Shown: piece after piece, positions 22,557 through 27,522 of the stretch
Layout of the letters: each line of letters starts with the position of its first letter
How positions within the stretch are numbered: position 1 is the first letter of the stretch
Source of the DNA: Didymodactylos carnosus
Taxonomy: Eukaryota > Rotifera > Eurotatoria > Philodinida > Philodinidae
NCBI GenBank assembly: GCA_905250885.1
Contig: CAJNOQ010001911.1
Location: 1-27,522 of the forward strand
Direction of reading: 5' to 3'
DNA: 27,522 bases
The notes under the pieces: generated by a model
What the model was told of the DNA's origin: nothing
The model's input: the letters and a program-made list of their open reading frames with translations, nothing else
The model's database searches: none
Position numbers and translations under genes: made by a program

Positions 22557-23425
22557 CGTATATGTCCGATTGAAGTTAGTATGTTTATAGAAGTTATAAC
22601 TTCGACAGATTTTATTGAAGTTACACAACTCTGATTATCAAAGTTCTAACTTCGTTAAAAGAACTTGTTGAAGTTACAATTTCGATAAGCACACTTCATC
22701 GAACTTATAACTTCCATAATGTTGATCCTGGTCCAACGGATGCACATAATATATTAGCTATTATAATGGAAATTAAATACGATAAGTATAAATTAGGTAC
22801 AGAAAACGGTGTCTTATTAGGTTATTATAGTTTTCATCATATATCTAAAGCACCAGGTTTGCCAACGTTATTTACGCAAGATATTACAAAAGATAAATAA
22901 AAATCATTAAGGGAAACAGCCAGACTTCAAAGTATTACTGGAGGACAACGAATGTTGAAATGTGATTGTAAGAGAGGTTGTAAAACCAATAAATGCAAAT
23001 GCGAACAAGCAATTATGTTATATAATTCAAGATATCATCATTCAACAACATGCGCTAACAGATAATCTGGATGTTTTAAATTGTGCTCATTTTTTCAAAA
23101 TAACTTGTATATTTTTAATTTTCTAGTAGACAAATGTATATGTGTTGTTTAGCTAAAAAATTAACTTTAACTATCAGTTATGATAATGATCTCATTCAAA
23201 TAATCAAATAACTTTTTGCTAGCTGAATCAAAATAACTTCGATAACACACATTATAGAAGTTATAAGTTCAATGAAGTGTGTATAAAGAGGTTGTAACTT
23301 TATTAGAAAAACTTGTTGAAGTTACAATGTCAATATAGTCTGGTATCAAAGTTGTCTAACTTCAATAAAATTTCTATCGAAGTTATAACTTCTATAAGCA
23401 TACTAACTTCAATACGACATATATA
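22557..23425. mobile_element. Second foldback element with palindromic 14-mers in its arms
   Basis: Inverted arms run about 22557-22721 and 23250-23425 (about 165-175 bp). Both arms begin with ATATGTC followed by ATTGAAGTTAGTATG on their own strands. Each contains the perfect palindrome GAAGTTATAACTTC (22590-22603 and 23379-23392) plus several diverged copies of GAAGTTAnAACTTC. Repeated subterminal palindromes are common where a transposase binds several sites. Between the arms lies a broken coding fragment related to an integrase tail. The element directly adjoins the foldback element on its left. The target-site duplication is not clear. Confidence 0.7.
22721..23065 (+). pseudogene. Relic of a KRBA2/SCAND3/Ginger-like integrase C-terminus
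   Basis: One plus-strand frame runs from VDPGPTDAHNI through LGYYSFHHI to a Cys-rich block and a stop at 23063-23065. A single in-frame TAA interrupts it at 22898-22900. The second half starts SLRETARLQSITGGQ, followed by KCDCKRGCKTNKCKC and a partly decayed NSR(C)H-type end (here NSRYHH). The order DxGPxD, SLREA, S-TGGQ and a CxC...CxxxKCxC cluster is what I know from the C-terminal tail of transposon-derived integrase proteins such as KRBA2/SCAND3-like genes. The catalytic integrase core is absent. The sequence lies between the inverted arms of the surrounding element, so it is probably the leftover of its autonomous ancestor or a captured piece. Family naming is from memory of motifs. Confidence 0.55.
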
Positions 23426-23429
23426 TGCA

Positions 23430-24286
23430 TACTAGTCCGATAACACTTCTTTTGTTAAAAATATGTACCACAAAAACTATATGTACACTTTTACATAGAC
23501 AATTCTGGTTACTGCCACAATTTGTCAAAAATACGACAGTCTTGCTCACGTTGAAAAATATGGACAATTTTATAACAGTCTATGAAAAAAAATGCAGTAA
23601 AAAAGTCATCCACGTGTCTGCCTCATGAAAAATTCTATGAAGAAAAAAGGTGTTACGTACAAAATATCACATATAATCGAATAAAAAATACAACGTTCTA
23701 TTCAAATTCTGATGCAACGATCATTATATTAAGCGAATTTTTGATCAGTGCATATTACTTGTACGTCGGGAAATTATTAAATATCAGATAAATCTGTATA
23801 GAGTTGTGTGTGCTGTACACATTAGAAAATTGCAATGAAAAAGAAAGAATTTTTCTGATACGCTGAATCACTGTTTTTTCGATGTTTTTGCAAGTTTTTT
23901 GGTTCTCACAGTTTCACATAAGAACTTTTGCATTTATCTTGATCGATGTTGCAAGGTTCTTACATTCATTTTTCAATGACGTTTCTTGATCGTCGCGAAA
24001 ATTCCCGAACAATAAAATCGTCATTTTTTTGTCGATTTCCTCCATACTGTACACAACTCACAGTAGTATGTATAAGTGTTTACGGATACTGCTTTAAATC
24101 TTGCCAGTTCGAATGAGAGCCCATGTTAAAAGTGTCTGGACAAATTATAAATTTGCAAATTTCTGCGCAGAATATGCATACAGAATATAGACAAGGTTTA
24201 TGTTGGAATTCTAACAAAATCTGCATAGTTCTGTGGTCGATTGTTGCAAAATATTGATGAATTTTTCATAAATGTTTGTAGATTTA
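23430..24286. other. Intergenic stretch, nothing recognisable
   Basis: Two overlapping plus frames of under 70 codons (23425-23628 and 23582-23791) have AT-driven composition and no motif. No RNA gene or transposon end is evident. Confidence 0.35.
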
Positions 24287-24294
24287 CTACACGG

Positions 24295-24694
24295 TAGGTG
24301 TGGAACAGTTCCAGTTCCCATTGTTTCTAGTAACTAGTTAAAAGAATGGGTGATTACTTACCTTTTCTAGTAACTGGGAACTATTCCTTCAAATCAACAT
24401 ACTTTTACATCTCTTCGCGGATGTTTGTTGTTCTATAATATCTTTTAACAGTAAAAGGCGCTTTCCATAGTATAGGAACATTCACATTAAAGGCTGTAGA
24501 ATAAAGATTTTCTATACGTGTATTGTTTCTGTAGAAAATATAGCAGTATTGTCCGTGGGAACTGAACTGGATGAGTTTATTACAGTATAAAAAACAAGAT
24601 AGATGAGCATTAATTTTTCTACATCTGTATTATGAAGAAAACGGTGACTAGTGATCAGTTCCAGTTACTGGGAACGGGAACTGTCCCACGCCTA
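24295..24694. mobile_element. hAT-like MITE of 400 bp with target-site duplication
   Basis: The left end TAGGTGTGGAACAGTTCC and right end (other strand) TAGGCGTGGGACAGTTCC are inverted repeats with two mismatches. Subterminal AGTAACTGGGAAC and TTCCAGTT motifs recur inside both ends. The flanking octamers ctacacgg (24287-24294) and ctacacgc (24695-24702) match at 7 of 8 positions, a good 8-bp target-site duplication. No coding capacity. Confidence 0.75.
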
Positions 24695-24702
24695 CTACAC
24701 GC

Positions 24703-25470
24703 TGCAGTCTCAACGAATTTGTTTTCTAACAATGTATCGTGAAATATTTGTAAATAACTAAACACGGACTAAATATGCATTTTTTGTTTGAGAGAGTCTT
24801 GTAGAAAATGTTTCTTGAAATTTTGTCAAAGAATCCAGATAGAGATTTCTTATGTGAGATGTCAAGAAACAAGAATCTTGCAAAATGATTGATGACACAA
24901 CCGTATTTGAAACTGCAAAACTGGTCGATTACACTTTACAAGTTTATAGGGCGTATTTTTTGTATCATCAGAATTTGCCTTTTTGTCAACGTCAATTCGC
25001 CCTTTTTTCTTCTCTTGATTTCCGCTATTGAAATAGTACACTGAATCATGTTTATTCTGTAGAGAGCATAAAAATGGAAAGAAGAGGAAAAAATATTCTT
25101 CGCACGTTATTTTTTTTTTTTTTGAAGAAAAGAAAAATATCATATTGTACAAATTTTGTTTTTTGTTTTCCACGGTTTTCCGTTCTGTTTCTATACATTG
25201 CATTATTGATTGCATCATGACCTATAAATAGACTTCAAATACAATGTGGTTATTTTTTTGATTCAGATCTATTTTTGACAGAAGCATATGATGACATATG
25301 TTCTTTACGTATAATAATTTATGAAATAAATAAAACAAATTACACTGTATTCATCTACATTCAATAAAACAAATAGTATCAGGTAATTTTATAGAGCTTC
25401 TTAGTTCAATATTTTGATTCATATACATTCAAAATCTTAAAATTCGATATCAATCATTGATCATTTTTTT
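24703..25470. other. AT-rich upstream region of the eIF2-beta-like gene
   Basis: No supported gene. A minus frame at 24862-25218 is lysine- and phenylalanine-rich from A/T runs and is not convincing. The region should contain the promoter of the downstream gene, but no core promoter motif could be placed. Confidence 0.35.
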
Positions 25471-25474
25471 TGTT

Positions 25475-25489
25475 GTTGTTTTGTTCTAG
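25475..25489 (+). promoter_or_regulatory. Splice acceptor just upstream of the eIF2-beta-like ATG
   Basis: A long T-rich tract ends in TTTTGTTCTAG with AG at 25488-25489, 14 nt before the ATG at 25504. No upstream coding exon is visible. Confidence 0.55.
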
Positions 25490-25503
25490 TCAATTCAAGA
25501 GAA

Positions 25504-26436
25504 ATGTGTACAAGTGTCGATTATTTTCTTCATGATTATCTGGCAATTACTGGTCAAACATTTTCAGAAGACTCTGTTTCTATGTGCTATAGTGGTGATA
25601 CATCAAGAAGAGGTAGTGTAGCGAGTAGTCAACGATCGTCAATATCATCACTAGAATTATCCCGATCGTTACAATCACTTGTCGATAAAACGAATAAAAA
25701 TAATAATTCTATTATAAAACGGATAAAAAATTATTTTTCCATTAAATTAAAACCAAACGATATTAATTTAGAAGAAAAAATTTTAAATGAAAAAGACAAT
25801 GTGAGTCCATCATCTCTATCGTCAGCAGATAATATTGTAGTATCATTAAACATTGATAACGTCACGAACAATGATACTGATACGACGACTATTAAAAGGA
25901 AAAAACGTGACGATGATTCACTTACTGAACAATCTTCAAAATGTAAACATGACGAAACAACTGAGTTGTATGATTATGAATTTTTATTAAAACGTGCATT
26001 TAATAAACTAGAAATCGATCGTCCAGAATTACTTCGTCAACGACAGCAACGCATTGTTCTACCGTGTGCTCAATTACTTATTGGTCAAACTCGTACAATT
26101 ATTTCAAATTGGATGGCTTATCATAAATTATGTAAACTAGTCAATCGTGATATTAAATATTTTCAACAATATTTAGAAGAAATCTATGAATGTCAATCAT
26201 CAGTAAATAAAAATCAACAATTGATATTGAATGTTAGAACAAATACTCAACAAATGAATAGAACATTAAATAAATTTTTAAATGAATATGTTTTGTGTAA
26301 ATCGTGTCGATCAGCGAATACACATTTATTGAACAAAAATCGATTATTTGTTGTTGAATGTCAACTATGTGGAAGTCAAACAACGGTTAAAAAATTAAAA
26401 TGGAAAAATACTAATCAAAAGGAAAATTATGATTAA
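25504..26436 (+). CDS. Divergent eIF2-beta-like protein with C4 zinc finger
   Basis: A single-exon frame of 310 aa. From about residue 156 it follows the eIF2-beta/eIF5 fold: YDYEFLLKRAFNKL (156-169) parallels the YxYEELLxRVFN segment of eIF2-beta. Next come a diverged core segment (183-198), a helical domain (about 205-260) and the C4 zinc finger with Cys265, Cys268, Cys286 and Cys289 in EYVLCKSCRSANTHL and VECQLCGS. eIF2-beta is the subunit of the eIF2 GTPase complex that helps place initiator tRNA on the ribosome. The N-terminal 150 residues differ: eIF2-beta normally has three lysine blocks that bind eIF5 and eIF2B, while here there is a Ser-rich stretch with RRGSVASSQRSS (35-46) and only one basic cluster KRKKR (131-135). 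The usual basic tail after the finger is shortened. It may be a diverged paralogue and not the housekeeping subunit. The zinc-finger spacing fits eIF2-beta better than eIF5. Confidence 0.75.
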   Translation: MCTSVDYFLHDYLAITGQTFSEDSVSMCYSGDTSRRGSVASSQRSSISSLELSRSLQSLVDKTNKNNNSIIKRIKNYFSIKLKPNDINLEEKILNEKDNVSPSSLSSADNIVVSLNIDNVTNNDTDTTTIKRKKRDDDSLTEQSSKCKHDETTELYDYEFLLKRAFNKLEIDRPELLRQRQQRIVLPCAQLLIGQTRTIISNWMAYHKLCKLVNRDIKYFQQYLEEIYECQSSVNKNQQLILNVRTNTQQMNRTLNKFLNEYVLCKSCRSANTHLLNKNRLFVVECQLCGSQTTVKKLKWKNTNQKENYD

Positions 26437-26439
26437 TTT

Positions 26440-27205
26440 TATTCTTAAAATTTCTATTGGCAACTTTATAACTACAAGGATTGTAATGAACATTATCGAT
26501 TATATAAACATGAATTTCTTACGGCCTTTTTAGACCTGGTTAAATTAAAAATTATTAAAACGAGAAACATACTCTTACTTTTTGATTACTACTCGTTTAA
26601 GCAATATTAATTAACTGATCATTAAATTAACTGAACATTTTATTGTCAGCAAAAATATCTTAGTTCTGACTTATTCCCAGTATTTAGGAGATGGAAGAGA
26701 ACATGTCGAAAATAGATGATTAAGAGAATTGAAAGCATAACTCTTGGTAAATGCGATCAAACTCCGATTTTGTCATTTATAAACTTTGTTTGTTTGACTT
26801 TTCAATCCTAGAGATAGAATATAGTTCGGAAACAATAAGTATGCTTTGATATTCTTTGACTTTTTAATGTGTTTTTTTTTTTTATAAAACTAGGGATATT
26901 TAATACACTTAGTTTAATAAATATGTCGTTCACCGCTGTATGAAAAACGGAAAAAAATTGATGTACATCGTTTCTTTTTGAATAATGTGTTTGAACTATT
27001 TTGTCATAAGATTATCATCAAATTTTTACAGTACAGATTGTTCATGTTGCCTGAGAGACTTCATAGTCAGAGTTTTCGATTAGGGGGGAGGAGGAAATTT
27101 CTTAGATTCTATTTTGCCTATTCATTCTTTTGTAAATTGACTGTACTTCATCAGTATAGATTTTAACACTTGTCTCGGAATATGAAAGAAAAAAAATACA
27201 ACCAG
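26440..27205. other. 3' flank of the eIF2-beta-like gene, no further gene seen
   Basis: AT-rich DNA with no supported reading frame. The plus frame at 26978-27166 lacks motifs. The 3' UTR of the preceding gene lies at its left end, but no canonical AATAAA was found close to the stop. Confidence 0.35.
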
Positions 27206-27209
27206 AGTT

Positions 27210-27274
27210 GAAACGGAATTGCAAATTTTTGAAATGGAGTTGGAGTTGAATTTCGGCGGAGTTGCCCAGCCCTG
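27210..27274. mobile_element. Single hAT-like terminus
   Basis: Read on the minus strand from 27274, the sequence starts CAGGGCTGGGCAACTCCG and continues with repeated CAACTCC motifs. This is a typical hAT/MITE end with subterminal repeats, comparable in layout to the element in the GOLM-like intron. No opposite end was found within the window to the left, so it is either truncated or strongly decayed. Confidence 0.4.
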
Positions 27275-27458
27275 TGATAAATCTCTCAGCCTTATCACGC
27301 TAGATGTTCATCTAACGTCAAAGTAGATAGTAGAGATGCGACAAATAGCGATTTTCTCTTCTTATTCACGTTATATATAGTGTGTGCTCACGTTGCAAGG
27401 TAGGGTACACATATATAACATACATTAAGACTGTTGTCTGTGTAGAGTGATGTCACGT

Positions 27459-27522
27459 TTCTTTCTTTTCTTAGTGTGTACAAACGTTATATAACGTTTG
27501 TACACACTAAGAAAAGAAAGAA
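27459..27522. repeat. Perfect palindrome at the window end, arms at least 32 bp
   Basis: Bases 27459-27490 are the exact reverse complement of 27491-27522, with no spacer; the centre reads CGTTATATAACG. The right arm is cut by the end of the window, so the true arm length is unknown. It could be the start of a large genomic palindrome, a foldback element or an assembly artefact. Confidence 0.8.

Noticed and set aside
21700..23425. CRISPR-like array suggested by repeated GAAGTTATAACTTC and similar units
   Set aside because: Repeats are degenerate, irregularly spaced and arranged as inverted arms; the DNA is eukaryotic.
24100..24130. CAGTTCGAATG resembling a tRNA B box
   Set aside because: No A box at a suitable distance and no cloverleaf stems around it.

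Overview
The window is AT-rich nuclear DNA from an animal. The genes are split by short GT-AG introns, mostly 53 to 83 nt, and encode families known from animals: a GOLM-type Golgi membrane protein, a NEDD8-specific protease, an FN3 repeat protein and an eIF2-beta relative. Compact introns, Gln/Asn-rich proteins, many small inverted-repeat transposon remnants and a splice acceptor just before every resolved start codon fit a bdelloid rotifer such as Adineta or Rotaria. That taxonomic call is inference.

Layout. Positions 1-2467 (minus strand) hold part of a large extracellular protein: six FN3-like domains, each a single exon with phase-1 introns on both sides, followed by a Thr-rich exon that runs off the left edge. 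What looks like a TGT microsatellite at 1-433 is that coding exon. About 3.2 kb without a recognisable gene follows. Positions 5752-8662 (minus) hold a seven-exon GOLM1/GOLM2-like gene of 453 aa, with a hAT-type MITE in its last intron. Positions 10086-11465 (minus) hold a two-exon NEDP1/SENP8-like deneddylase of 284 aa with an intact catalytic set. Positions 16930-17460 (plus) hold an unrecognised 176-aa protein. Positions 25504-26436 (plus) hold a divergent eIF2-beta-like protein of 310 aa that keeps the C4 zinc finger but lacks the N-terminal lysine blocks.

The spaces between genes, above all 19.6-24.7 kb, are rich in nonautonomous DNA elements. There is a 382-bp long-TIR element (20949-21330). 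Two foldback elements lie next to each other (21700-22556 and about 22557-23425); the second carries a broken piece resembling the Cys-rich tail of KRBA2/SCAND3/Ginger-type integrases. A 400-bp hAT-like MITE (24295-24694) has a 7/8-matching 8-bp duplication. Further hairpins lie at 11.77-12.20 kb and 19.81-19.86 kb, and the window ends inside a perfect palindrome with arms of at least 32 bp.

The genes do not form a visible pathway. They are independent housekeeping or secretory-pathway genes separated by transposon-rich DNA. The most useful general observation is that all four resolved 5' ends have a TTTYAG or similar acceptor 5 to 28 nt before the ATG, with no coding exon found upstream. This is what spliced-leader trans-splicing, or a first intron in the 5' UTR, would leave behind.
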